A stretch of 41,963 nt of DNA from Candidatus Bathyarchaeota archaeon (GTDB lineage: Archaea; Thermoproteota; Bathyarchaeia; 40CM-2-53-6; RBG-13-38-9). Position numbers and translations under genes: made by a program. The notes under the pieces are model-generated. The model saw nothing but the letters and a program-made list of their open reading frames with translations, did not search any database and had not been told where the DNA came from. The stretch covers positions 1 through 41,963 of the forward strand of contig JAOZGX010000036.1 of NCBI GenBank assembly GCA_026015185.1. Direction: 5' to 3'. Below are positions 24,647 through 32,888 of the stretch, piece after piece. The first letter of the stretch is position 1. Each line of letters begins with the position of its first letter.

Positions 24647-25285
24647 ATGATTAATGATTTTGAGAATTCTATAATCAATCTCGATATCGAAAAAGCAATT
24701 CAATATTGTAAGGAGTTAATTGAGTCAGGTCAAGCTGAACCAATCGATATTCTGAAAACAATAAGTAGAGCACTAGATGTCGTTGGGCAGAAATATGAAG
24801 AGAAAGAATACTTCCTTTCAGAGCTGATCATGGCAGGGGAAATTGTGAATGAATTATTGAAAATTATAGATCCTCTATATAAGAGAGATGAAAGCACTAG
24901 AGTTGCAACAATCGTTTTGGCTTCAGTTAAAGGAGATCTGCACGATATCGGTAAGAATATCCTGGGGATGCTTTTACGATCATCTAACTTTAATGTAATA
25001 GATTTGGGAACTGATGTCGATTCTAATGAAATCGTTAAAGCTGTAAAGGAAAATGAAGCTGATTTTGTAGGATTATCTGCCCTGCTTACTACAACGATAC
25101 ATGAGTTCGGGCATATAGTTGAAGATTTCGATAAAGCAGGCATACGTAATAAGGTGAAGATAATCGTTGGGGGTTCAGCAGTAAATGAAGATGTTGCTGG
25201 AAAATACCATGTTGACGGATGGGGAAAAACAGCAGTGGAAGGAGTGAGGATATGTCGGCAGTGGGCTAAGCAGGGAGGAGATTGA
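24647..25285 (+). CDS. Corrinoid (B12-binding) methyl carrier protein
   Basis: A 212-residue paralogue of the carrier at 1648-2271: helical cap domain (about 1-78, with SELIMAGEIV) and cobalamin domain with DLHDIG at 97-102 (His99 as axial ligand), then VGLSALLTTT and IVGGSAVN. It should carry a methyl group on cobalt between methyltransferases. The ATG start at 24647 has only a weak ribosome site. Its stop TGA is directly followed by the ATG of the methyltransferase gene, behind GGAGGAGATTGA, which makes translational coupling and a functional pair nearly certain. The two carriers in this window are clearly related but differ at many positions. Confidence 0.92.
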   Translation: MINDFENSIINLDIEKAIQYCKELIESGQAEPIDILKTISRALDVVGQKYEEKEYFLSELIMAGEIVNELLKIIDPLYKRDESTRVATIVLASVKGDLHDIGKNILGMLLRSSNFNVIDLGTDVDSNEIVKAVKENEADFVGLSALLTTTIHEFGHIVEDFDKAGIRNKVKIIVGGSAVNEDVAGKYHVDGWGKTAVEGVRICRQWAKQGGD

Positions 25286-26431
25286 ATGAATCACAAGGAA
25301 CGGTTCCTTACAGCGTTAGACTTGAAAGAAGCTGATTGCGTACCCGTTACTGACCTGGGGCTAGATGCTCCTATCGTGGATAAAATCTTACAGAGAGAGA
25401 AAGGTACTGGATTAAGCAAGGCTGGTAAAACTGTATTAAGTTTCACTGGGGGAAGCGAAAATTGGGACGCCTCAATAGACTACAGGCGTTCTATGATTGA
25501 GGCCTGTATTAAGCTTGATTTTGATGCTATTCCAGCTTTATGTGATTATTCGCTTACAACTAAGGATTATAAACCCAAAAATATCGATGATAAAAAGTTC
25601 ATCGATCAATGGGGGCGAATAATGCAAACAAGCATAGAAGGAAAAACGACCTATTTCATGGACGGAGTTGTGCATACGCCTGAGGATTTAGAAGTCTATG
25701 AACCGCCAGATGCTTTTCATCCTGATATCATCGAAATGATGAATGAAACTTTGAAACCTTTTAAGAACGAAGATATCGTTCCAATGGCTCAATGCCATAG
25801 CGGTTGGCATCTTGCATTTCAGATTAGAGGTGGAATAGATAAGATAGCTATTGATTTTTATCGAAACCCAAAATTTGCGCGTGCTCTTTTCGATAAGATC
25901 TCAAAAATTTGTCAAGATTTTGCAGAGTCGATGATAGAAGCTGGAGCAGAGGTACTACTTGTTACTGATGATTATGCTGATAATCATGGACCTTTAATTA
26001 GTCCTAAGCTTTTCAGAGAATATGAACTTCCTAACTTACAGAAGATAGTTAATATAGCAAAGAAACATGGGATTCCGATAATAAAGCACACTGATGGCAA
26101 CCTCAATCCTATCCTAGATGACATAATTAGCACTGGGATAGATGGATTGCATCCAATTGAGCCTGGTGTTATGGATATAAAGGACGTTAAGATGAAATAC
26201 GGAAATAAGATCTGTATATTGGGAAACGTTGACTGTAGATACATATTACCTTTTGGCAGTGATGATGATGTTAGAAAAGACGTTCGAAGATGTATAGATG
26301 CGGCTGGTGAAGGTGGTGGATATATTTTAGCCTCTAGTAATTCATTGCATGCTAATGTTAAAATCGATAATATTTATACAATGGTTGATGAAACCAGAAA
26401 ATATGGCAAATATCCATTAACAAAAAAATAA
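25286..26431 (+). CDS. URO-D-type corrinoid methyltransferase
   Basis: A 381-residue member of the uroporphyrinogen decarboxylase/methyltransferase family, partner of the corrinoid protein encoded immediately before it. It shares the barrel landmarks TDDYADNHGPLISP, IIKHTDGN (His268), LHPIEPG and ILGNVDCRYILPFG with the first copy (584-1639). The distal zinc cysteine is not there: the matching segment is LASSNSLHAN (Ser350, Ser351, Ser353). With Asp in place of the middle cysteine too, a classical H-x-C...C zinc site is not available, so methyl transfer may use another mode, as suggested for demethylase relatives. Start ATG 25286 with GGAGGAG. The substrate is unknown; a methoxylated or N-methyl compound is a guess. 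Confidence 0.87.
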   Translation: MNHKERFLTALDLKEADCVPVTDLGLDAPIVDKILQREKGTGLSKAGKTVLSFTGGSENWDASIDYRRSMIEACIKLDFDAIPALCDYSLTTKDYKPKNIDDKKFIDQWGRIMQTSIEGKTTYFMDGVVHTPEDLEVYEPPDAFHPDIIEMMNETLKPFKNEDIVPMAQCHSGWHLAFQIRGGIDKIAIDFYRNPKFARALFDKISKICQDFAESMIEAGAEVLLVTDDYADNHGPLISPKLFREYELPNLQKIVNIAKKHGIPIIKHTDGNLNPILDDIISTGIDGLHPIEPGVMDIKDVKMKYGNKICILGNVDCRYILPFGSDDDVRKDVRRCIDAAGEGGGYILASSNSLHANVKIDNIYTMVDETRKYGKYPLTKK

Positions 26432-26502
26432 GTTTGTGTACTAGTAACTAATCCCGCTATAAGCCCAAAAATAGTACCGATATCTTGGGAATCATTCAGA
26501 CC

Positions 26503-26889
26503 TTAGTCATTTTTACTTCGAGAAAGCTCTAAATGTTTCTTGACTGTAGCTACCAGGTCTTCGGGGGAAAACGGTTTGATGAGATGTCCATCTGCTCCTA
26601 CCTCTTCACTTATCTTACTATCAGCTTCTCGTCCCAATACTGTATACATTAAAATCGGAATCGAACTTGTTTGAGGGTCCTCTTTTAGAATTTTACAGAC
26701 TTCTGTACCGGTTTTACCTGGCATCACGACATCTAGAATTATGAGATCTGGCTTCTCTGAATTCACTTTTTCTAAAGCCTCATCACCATTTGTAGCCTCA
26801 ATAACCTGATATCCTCCCTTCTCCAGCATTATTTTTGCTGCATTGAGAAGATCTGGCTCATCATCTGCAACTAATATTCTGTCTGGCAA
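26503..26889 (-). CDS. Stand-alone response regulator receiver protein
   Basis: A 128-residue CheY-like receiver domain and nothing else. The phospho-acceptor is Asp53 (LIILDVVMPG), with the acidic pair Asp9-Asp10 (VADDEPD), the switch Thr83 (MYTVLG), and Lys105 (IKPFS). Such single-domain regulators act on partner proteins rather than on DNA. No histidine kinase is encoded in the window. It starts with TTG 26889 after AGATGATGAGAT, and promoter copy D lies upstream (26943-26960). It is convergent with the second methyltransferase gene. Confidence 0.92.
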   Translation of the reverse strand: MPDRILVADDEPDLLNAAKIMLEKGGYQVIEATNGDEALEKVNSEKPDLIILDVVMPGKTGTEVCKILKEDPQTSSIPILMYTVLGREADSKISEEVGADGHLIKPFSPEDLVATVKKHLELSRSKND

Positions 26890-26942
26890 ATCTCATCATC
26901 TCTTTTCATAAATAGCCCTTTTAATTAAGATGTTAATAAACT

Positions 26943-26960
26943 TGTTATAATTAAAAATTA
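26943..26960 (-). promoter_or_regulatory. Promoter element, copy D of the 17-bp motif
   Basis: Sixteen of 17 bases match the element of copies A and B. On the minus strand it precedes the receiver-domain gene by about 54 bases. On the plus strand the divergent dehydrogenase gene begins 40 bases further, so the region serves both directions. Confidence 0.5.
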
Positions 26961-26970
26961 GGAAAAGTTA

Positions 26971-26980
26971 CCTTTTAAAG
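26971..26980 (+). promoter_or_regulatory. TATA box for a leaderless dehydrogenase mRNA
   Basis: CCTTTTAAAG, with ACC upstream resembling a BRE, lies about 25 bases before ATG 27002. This spacing suits a leaderless archaeal transcript and supports that start over the ATG at 26981, which would be inside the promoter spacer. Confidence 0.5.
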
Positions 26981-27001
26981 ATGATTTTTGAGAGTGATTC
27001 A

Positions 27002-27964
27002 ATGAACACCATTGAAGATATTAAGAAAATGGCTGTTATAGGGGCTGGTGTCATGGGGCATGGTATAGCTGAAATCTATGCTTTGAATGGATTCACAGTT
27101 TCTATTATGGACGTTAAAAAAGAGATCTTAGAAAGGGGCATAACTCAAATTGAATCTGAACTCAAGACTTTAACAGCCAATAAATTCGTTACCGAACAAG
27201 AGTCTTTTGATGCATTGAACAGAATATCTATTTCTACCAATCTAGAAGATGCGGTTAATGAATGTAACTTTGTGACCGAAGCTGTTGTTGAAAACCTAGA
27301 GTTAAAAAAGAAGGTGTTTGCTGAGCTTGAGAAATATGTCTGTGAGGATGCTATTCTTGCAAGTAATACTTCAGGTATAATGATATCTAAAATTGCTGAA
27401 GGCTTAAAAAGACCTGAAAACGTTATCGGAACTCACTTCGCTGTGCCTCCACACATTGTACCTGGTGTTGAAATTATTAAAGGCAAAGAAACCTCCGACT
27501 CAACATTTCAAATATCTTATGAACTGATGAAAAAGATCGGCAAATTACCTTTTGTAGCTAAGAAGGATGTTGACGGATTCGTTCTCAATAGGCTTCAGCT
27601 AGCCCTAGCAAGAGAAGCATTCTATTTAGTGGAAAATGAAATTGCTACGCCCGAGGATATTGATGTTTGCCTTAACAGCACTATAGGTTTTAGATGGTTT
27701 ACTATTGGGCCTTTTAAACAGATGGATTCTGCTGGCATAGATTCATGGGCCAATGTGGGAAGCTATTTGTTTGCAAGTTTATCAAATTCAAAAAAAGTCC
27801 CAAAAGCCATAACTAACAAAGTTGCGAAAGGAGAATTAGGTATGAAGTCAGGAAAAGGCTTCTATGATTATACTAAATTGAAAATGGAAGATGTAACAGC
27901 AGAGAGGGATAACGGATTCTTGAAGACACTTGAATTGATGGAAACTTTGAAAAATAGAGCATAA
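27002..27964 (+). CDS. 3-hydroxyacyl-CoA dehydrogenase family enzyme
   Basis: A 320-residue two-domain NAD-dependent dehydrogenase. The Rossmann site is VIGAGVMGHGIAE (Gly14, 16, 19), followed by TEAVVENLELKK, ASNTSGIMISKIA and GTHFAVPPHIVPGVEIIKG (catalytic His). The C-terminal helical domain begins DVDGFVLNRLQLALAREAFYLVENE. In typical hydroxybutyryl-CoA dehydrogenases the His segment is HFFNPP; here HFAVPP suggests a different hydroxyacid, e.g. an L-gulonate/lambda-crystallin-type substrate. The start at ATG 27002 fits the promoter spacing and GTGATT before it. It could serve fatty- or amino-acid breakdown, but no beta-oxidation genes are nearby. Confidence 0.87.
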   Translation: MNTIEDIKKMAVIGAGVMGHGIAEIYALNGFTVSIMDVKKEILERGITQIESELKTLTANKFVTEQESFDALNRISISTNLEDAVNECNFVTEAVVENLELKKKVFAELEKYVCEDAILASNTSGIMISKIAEGLKRPENVIGTHFAVPPHIVPGVEIIKGKETSDSTFQISYELMKKIGKLPFVAKKDVDGFVLNRLQLALAREAFYLVENEIATPEDIDVCLNSTIGFRWFTIGPFKQMDSAGIDSWANVGSYLFASLSNSKKVPKAITNKVAKGELGMKSGKGFYDYTKLKMEDVTAERDNGFLKTLELMETLKNRA

Positions 27965-28052
27965 TCACTTCGTTTTTTGAAGTATAACGAAACAATTGCG
28001 TAGAAAATGGTTAAAATCGGTTAATGAGGTAGGTTTCAAACCCTTGAAGATA

Positions 28053-28127
28053 TGGGCCGGAAGGGATTTGAACCCTCGACCTCTACGGTGTGAGCGTAGC
28101 GTTCATACCAAACTGAACTACCGGCCC
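28053..28127 (-). tRNA. tRNA-Val (CAC)
   Basis: A 75-base cloverleaf on the minus strand: acceptor GGGCCGG paired with CCGGCCC, D arm GTTC/GAAC, anticodon stem CTACG/CGTAG with loop CTCACAC (anticodon CAC, reading GUG), T arm GAGGG/CCCTT with loop TTCAAAT, discriminator A. No intron, and CCA is not encoded. An extra G precedes the acceptor stem. A TATA-like T-run with ATA lies about 24 bases upstream. Confidence 0.95.
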
Positions 28128-28150
28128 CAGTAAGAACTAAATTTTCAAAT

Positions 28151-28160
28151 TATAAAAAAA
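28151..28160 (-). promoter_or_regulatory. Putative TATA box of tRNA-Val
   Basis: Minus strand TTTTTTTATA, about 24 bases upstream of the tRNA 5' end, the normal place for an archaeal TATA element. No internal box is needed in archaea. Confidence 0.5.
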
Positions 28161-28293
28161 ATTTGATTTCAAATATTTTTGTATATGTAATTAGCCCAGC
28201 TCGTAATGTACTAATCAAGCTCACTTTATTTGCAAAATCTTAAATTCAACCTCAAACAATTCGATTGTGTTAGGTTTAGTTGCGGTGAGTTAC

Positions 28294-29616
28294 ATGAGTA
28301 GATTAGTAGACATAATAGAGAAAGCTTCAATCTCAAAATTTCATTATATATTACTCGCATTATGCAGCTTAATTTATGCTCTTGCAGCTATGAATGTTAT
28401 GCTGATAGGCGCTACTCTTCCTTCTATAGTCAGCGAATGGAATTTGGATAAAATTACTACTGGTATCCTTCTAAGTGCTGGCGGATTAGGAATGTTTGTT
28501 GGTGCTTTAAGTTTTGGAGTTATCGCTGATATAATTGGACGCAAGAAAGCTCTAATTATCACAGTAGCTCTGGCAAGCATTTTCACTGGCTTATGCTCAT
28601 TAGCATGGAATGTTACTTCAATGCTTATTCTGCGTTTTCTTGCAGGTATCGGTTTAGGTAGTGTATTGCCTCAACCCGGTGTATACATATCAGAATATAT
28701 TCCTACTAAGAATAGGGGGAAATTCATAGGATTAGTAGAAACTTCATGGGTTTACGGCGCTCTACTTGCGATTTTATTCCCTTATGTAATTATTCCGCTT
28801 TATGGTTGGAGACTTTCATTTCTAGTAGCTTTCATACCCTTAATTCTCATTCCTTTCATTGTTGCTTTTATGCCTGAATCTATCCGATATCTTGAATCGA
28901 AAGGATTGAATAACACAGCTATGAAATTACTGCGTAAGTATGGTTTGCCTTTAAGCTCGATAAAGAAAATTACGAAGAGGACTTTAACAAAGTATTCAGT
29001 CAAAAGAGCTTTGGGGATGCTTTGGTCTAAGCAGTACTTGAGCAGAACACTCATGCTGTGGCTAACTTGGTTTGTACTTGTCTATACTTATCATGGCATA
29101 TTTCTCTGGCTGCCAAGAATATTTGACCAAATTATTCAAACAAGAGAATTACTAGGTTACTTGTACTGGACACTCATCATAACATTATTCCAAATACCAG
29201 GATATTACTCGGCTACATTCCTATTAGATAAATTGGGAAGAAGAACTGTGTTAGGAATATATCTTTCTGTTGCTGGAATAGCTAGCTATATGTTTTCCAT
29301 ATCACAAGGATTCCAACAGATCATGATCACGATGGCGATTATCTCGTTCTTTAACTTGGGCGCATGGGCGGCTCTCTACACATATACACCGGAGTTATAT
29401 GCAACAAGAATTAGAGGTACAGGTTTTGGGGCTGCAGCGAGTTTTGGTAGATTAGCTATGGTTCTTGGACCTTATTTAACAGGATACATATGGGCCGGTT
29501 GGGGCCTTTCCTTAGTATTCGTAGTCTTTGCAGCCGTACAAATTATCAACGCTTTAGTCGTAGGAGCTTTCAGAATAGAGACAAAAGGAAAAACTCTAGA
29601 AGAGATTTCAGGATAA
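28294..29616 (+). CDS. MFS transporter, sugar/aromatic-acid-porter-like
   Basis: A 440-residue major facilitator protein with 12 hydrophobic segments. The loop GVIADIIGRKKAL (between helices 2 and 3), RFLAGIGLGSVLPQPGVYISEYIPTKNRGK (helices 4-5 with the R-x-x-x-G-x-G motif) and PESIRYLESKG before the central loop match the sugar-porter/SV2 and AAHS branch; the second half has LDKLGRRT and the TPELYATRIRGTGFG motif. It is thus a proton symporter for a sugar or aromatic acid; the substrate is not deducible. Start ATG 28294, five to six bases after GGTGA; a longer frame from 28267 lacks a site. The downstream gene is convergent, with 19 bases between stops. Confidence 0.9.
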   Translation: MSRLVDIIEKASISKFHYILLALCSLIYALAAMNVMLIGATLPSIVSEWNLDKITTGILLSAGGLGMFVGALSFGVIADIIGRKKALIITVALASIFTGLCSLAWNVTSMLILRFLAGIGLGSVLPQPGVYISEYIPTKNRGKFIGLVETSWVYGALLAILFPYVIIPLYGWRLSFLVAFIPLILIPFIVAFMPESIRYLESKGLNNTAMKLLRKYGLPLSSIKKITKRTLTKYSVKRALGMLWSKQYLSRTLMLWLTWFVLVYTYHGIFLWLPRIFDQIIQTRELLGYLYWTLIITLFQIPGYYSATFLLDKLGRRTVLGIYLSVAGIASYMFSISQGFQQIMITMAIISFFNLGAWAALYTYTPELYATRIRGTGFGAAASFGRLAMVLGPYLTGYIWAGWGLSLVFVVFAAVQIINALVVGAFRIETKGKTLEEISG

Positions 29617-29635
29617 CATTGGCTATAGGGTTATT

Positions 29636-29857
29636 CTATACTAACTCAACCATTTTCTTATTTTTCATAAGCCTAGATACGCGAATTACTCCTCTTATTT
29701 CAAGTTTCATCAATGATCTATTGATATCTCTTGCACTTATCCAGTTGTACTTACCATCTAAATCCTTCAGAAGCTCTGCATCAGTTAGATTTCCTTTTTT
29801 AGCCAAAACTTCTATAATGGCTGTATGCAATGGAATCGGGTCCCACATCTTATTCAT
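29636..29857 (-). CDS. Small winged-helix protein
   Basis: A 73-residue protein: WDPIPLHTAIIEVLAKKGNL (helix 1), TDAELLKDLDGKYNWISARDINRSLMKLEIRGVIRV (helices 2-3 and wing), ending KNKKMVELV. This is the winged helix-turn-helix order with a recognition helix ARDINRSLMKLE, so DNA or RNA binding is likely. Start ATG 29857 or ATG 29848. It is 15 bases downstream of the cdc48 stop on the same strand, thus in its operon. It may be a transcription regulator or an archaeal proteostasis partner; the latter is inferred from linkage alone. Confidence 0.78.
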   Translation of the reverse strand: MNKMWDPIPLHTAIIEVLAKKGNLTDAELLKDLDGKYNWISARDINRSLMKLEIRGVIRVSRLMKNKKMVELV

Positions 29858-29872
29858 TTAATACCACTTCCA

Positions 29873-32047
29873 TCATGTTACTGGAACTGCTACTTTTTCT
29901 TTAGCAACTCGCTTCATAACACTCTGATACCAAGCTAGTATATCAGGAGTTATGCTTGGTTTAATCTTGGACATCGCATCTCTAAAATCACTCAATGTCA
30001 CTTCACGTGCTTTCTTATTTCTTCTTAATGCATTCATTGCAGCTTCACGGGAAACAGCTTCAATATCGGCTCCGGAATATCCTGCAGAATTCTTTGATAA
30101 TTGTGATAGGTCAACATCAGCAGATAACGGCATACCTTTTGTGTGAATTTTAAAGATTTCATTCAAAGATTTAACATCTGGAGCTGGAACAAATATCAAT
30201 CTATCAATTCTACCAGGTCTCAATACAGCAGGATCAACAACATCAGGTCTATTTGTAGCCCCAATCACAACAACATTTTCAAGCGATTCTATTCCATCCA
30301 GTTCTGTTAGAAGCTGACTAATTACTCTTTCAGAAACTCCAGAGTCGGAATATCCCATTCCACGTCTGGGAATTATCGCATCGAATTCATCAAAAAATAT
30401 TATCGCAGGAGATGCTGTACGTGCTTTTCTGAAGACTTCTCTTATTGCTTTCTCGCTCTCTCCTACCCATTTTGAGAATATCTCAGGTCCTTTTATTGAG
30501 ATGAAATTTGCCTCGCTCTCTGTAGCAACGGCTCTTGCCAATAGGGTTTTACCACAACCTGGCGGTCCATATATTAAAATTCCCTTAGGCGGTTTTATTC
30601 CCATCCTCTTAAATGCATTAGGATCTTTTAGCGGCCACTCTACTGCCTCTTTAAGCTCTCCCTTTGCCCCTTCAAGCCCACCGATATCAATCCACTTGAT
30701 AGTGGGGATTTCTACGTATACCTCTCTCATGGCTGTAGGCGTTATTTCACGAAATGCTTTTGTGAAATCACCTATATTTACTTCCATGCTATCCAACATA
30801 TGGGGCGGGATCTTCTCTTCTTCTAGATTTATCTCAGGAACATACCTTCTTAGGGCTTTCATAGCTGATTCACGGCATAAAGCTGCAATATCTGCTCCCG
30901 TATAGCCATGTGTTATCTCAGATAGTTTTTTCAGTTCGACATCTTTAGCTAATGGCATGTTCCTTGTGTGGATCTGGAGTGTCTCTAATCTACCTTTTTT
31001 ATCAGGAACGCCTATCTCTATTTCTCTATCGAATCTACCCGGCCTTCTCAATGCGGGGTCTATCGCATTTGGCCTATTAGTAGCGCCAATTACGATAATA
31101 TTTCCTCTGGTTCCAATTCCATCCATTAGAGATAATAACTGTGCTACTACTCTTCTCTCAACCTCTCCAGTAACTTCCTCACGCTTAGGGGCTATAGCAT
31201 CCATCTCGTCTATGAAAACGATGCTTGGTGCTGTTTCTTGAGCTTTCTGAAATATTTCTCGAAGTCTGGCTTCAGATTCACCGTAGAATTTGGACATTAT
31301 TTCAGGTCCAGAAATAACATAAAAATTAGCATCAGACTCATTCGCTACAGCTTTTGCCAATAACGTCTTACCACAACCAGGTGGTCCATATAAGAACACT
31401 CCTCGGGGCGGATCAATACCCAATTTCTGGAAAAGTTCAGGATGCCTTAGTGGGAGTTCAACCATCTCTCTTATTCTTTGTACTTGCTCATGAAGATCCC
31501 CTATGTCTTCATAAGTAACCATCGGTATGCCTTTTTTTTCTGGAGCCGGCTCACTTAAAACATTTACAGCAGTGCTCTCGATAATCTTGACAGCCCTTTT
31601 TGGCTTTGTTCTTGAGACTATCAAAGGCACTGCACTACCGAAAACTGAGAGCAGTGCCATGTCCCCTTCCATAAAAGGCATGTCCATGAATCTTCGTTTA
31701 ACAAAATTGATGAATTCATCATCAACGTTTAACCTTACGTCTGTGGGAGCAAAAATAATAGCCTGGGCATCATTAACCTGTCCATTGCTAATATTGATGT
31801 ACTCATTAAGAGCAACGCCTGTATTTCTCCTAATGAGACCATCCATTCTGATCGTATTCTTACCTTGATCCTCATTGTACGCAGGCCATGCTATTGCAGT
31901 AGTAGTCTTCTTTCCTCTTATCTCGATAAAATCTCCAGCGGTTATTCCAAGTTTTTTCATTGTATCATTATCAATTCTGACTTTTCCATGTCCTACATCT
32001 CTTTGCTTAGCATCTGCGACTTTTAGTTGAATTTCTCTAATTGCCAA
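29873..32047 (-). CDS. cdc48: CDC48/p97 type AAA+ ATPase
   Basis: A 724-residue Cdc48/VAT homologue: N-domain (double-psi barrel, about 1-95, and the 4-stranded part to about 170), D1 and D2 AAA modules. D1 has Walker A GPPGCGKT (221-228), Walker B FIDEMD (278-283) and a GATNRP sensor; D2 has GPPGCGKT (494-501), FFDEFD (551-556) and GATNRP. The aromatic KWVGE pore loop of D2 and KFYGE of D1 are present. It unfolds proteins with ATP, often for the proteasome, in the cytoplasm. The C-terminus is plain (VAVPVT), without a hydrophobic-Tyr-X tail. It begins with TTG 32047 after GGGAGGAAATTAAATT. The winged-helix gene follows. Confidence 0.97.
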   Translation of the reverse strand: MAIREIQLKVADAKQRDVGHGKVRIDNDTMKKLGITAGDFIEIRGKKTTTAIAWPAYNEDQGKNTIRMDGLIRRNTGVALNEYINISNGQVNDAQAIIFAPTDVRLNVDDEFINFVKRRFMDMPFMEGDMALLSVFGSAVPLIVSRTKPKRAVKIIESTAVNVLSEPAPEKKGIPMVTYEDIGDLHEQVQRIREMVELPLRHPELFQKLGIDPPRGVFLYGPPGCGKTLLAKAVANESDANFYVISGPEIMSKFYGESEARLREIFQKAQETAPSIVFIDEMDAIAPKREEVTGEVERRVVAQLLSLMDGIGTRGNIIVIGATNRPNAIDPALRRPGRFDREIEIGVPDKKGRLETLQIHTRNMPLAKDVELKKLSEITHGYTGADIAALCRESAMKALRRYVPEINLEEEKIPPHMLDSMEVNIGDFTKAFREITPTAMREVYVEIPTIKWIDIGGLEGAKGELKEAVEWPLKDPNAFKRMGIKPPKGILIYGPPGCGKTLLARAVATESEANFISIKGPEIFSKWVGESEKAIREVFRKARTASPAIIFFDEFDAIIPRRGMGYSDSGVSERVISQLLTELDGIESLENVVVIGATNRPDVVDPAVLRPGRIDRLIFVPAPDVKSLNEIFKIHTKGMPLSADVDLSQLSKNSAGYSGADIEAVSREAAMNALRRNKKAREVTLSDFRDAMSKIKPSITPDILAWYQSVMKRVAKEKVAVPVT

Positions 32048-32283
32048 AATTTAATTTCCTCCCAAGCATTGATGATATATAATAGATAATTTGAGAAAAA
32101 GGCTAAATTTAGAGGCTGGATTACTTAACAATCTGCTTAGTCAATTCCTTAAATGAAGTTCCATCCTTATTAACATTTGTACTTTAAAGATATTTAATTT
32201 AGCGTCTGCTATGCATAAGATTTGATCTAAACAAATAATCAATGATTAGAGCTAAAGGATATTTTTCTGATTTTTATTGGATT
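32048..32283. other. Non-coding gap upstream of cdc48
   Basis: 236 bases without a convincing gene. It contains the strong cdc48 ribosome site near 32055-32060 and an A/T-rich stretch at 32185-32200 (TTTAAATATCTTTAAAG-like on the minus strand) that could be the cdc48 promoter with a leader of more than 100 bases. Confidence 0.4.
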
Positions 32284-32556
32284 TTACATAGATACGCGAC
32301 TAACAGAAATTGCTTGTATCTCACTAACTTCATCTATAGAAGTAAGGTTTTTCTCAACCTCTTCCATTCGACCCTCTTCTTCTGGCATTGTTATGTGAGC
32401 AATAATAACAACTAATCCGAATGCAATAGGCTCATCCTCAAATTTATAAATTGAAGCATAACTAGGCAAACTTTGCGTTATCTTCTCTTTCAGTTTATTC
32501 AAATCAGTATTTGCTTCAGAAGGAAATATCTTAATTGAAGCTATAACCTCTGCCAA
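32284..32556 (-). CDS. ef1b: Archaeal translation elongation factor 1-beta
   Basis: A 90-residue guanine exchange factor for EF-1alpha. It starts with the family's MAEVIASIKIFPSEANTDLN, carries EDEPIAFGLVVIIAHITMPEEEGRMEEVEKNL, and ends with SEIQAISVSRVSM, matching archaeal aEF1B in length (about 90) and fold (ferredoxin-like). The start is TTG 32556, with AGGAG further upstream. The zinc-ribbon gene precedes it by 18 bases, a pairing conserved in archaea that indicates one translation-related transcript. Confidence 0.96.
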   Translation of the reverse strand: MAEVIASIKIFPSEANTDLNKLKEKITQSLPSYASIYKFEDEPIAFGLVVIIAHITMPEEEGRMEEVEKNLTSIDEVSEIQAISVSRVSM

Positions 32557-32574
32557 TTTATTTCAAAAACTCCT

Positions 32575-32760
32575 TTACGGTCCTTTTATTCCACATTTCG
32601 GGCATTTATAGGATCTTCCAAATAATCTGCATTTTTCACAGCGCCAGATTACTACTTCCCCACAACCTGGACAAGGGAATTTTATTGCTCGTTCACCAGG
32701 TGCGATTATCTTACCGCACCAGTTACATAAAGGCATTTTAACATTAGCAGTCTCACTCAA
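32575..32760 (-). CDS. Small zinc-ribbon protein (HVO_2753-like)
   Basis: A 61-residue protein with four CxxC knuckles at Cys12/15, 30/33, 41/44 and 53/56, enough for two zinc sites. This is the small archaeal zinc-ribbon family typically encoded just upstream of EF-1beta; it is thought to bind RNA or act in translation, but no function is settled. The start is TTG 32760. It is the first gene of the pair with EF-1beta. Confidence 0.93.
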   Translation of the reverse strand: MSETANVKMPLCNWCGKIIAPGERAIKFPCPGCGEVVIWRCEKCRLFGRSYKCPKCGIKGP

Positions 32761-32888
32761 TTTGATGCCCCTAATTTTTTTATTTTATTAATGTGATAAT
32801 CAAACTAGTCAGATTTCTCTTTTTATCATCTTGACTTTAGATTTTAAGTTTAATGCAAACGTAGATTGTAGTATATAAGAATGACTGA

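Noticed and set aside
30501-31868. Several plus-strand frames opposite cdc48
   Set aside because: They are antisense shadows of a highly conserved gene; the translated text mirrors the codons of the AAA modules.
32100-32190. Minus-strand 20-codon frame (NVNKDGTSFKELTKQIVK) upstream of cdc48
   Set aside because: No start codon in frame and a stop just upstream; cannot be supported as a gene.
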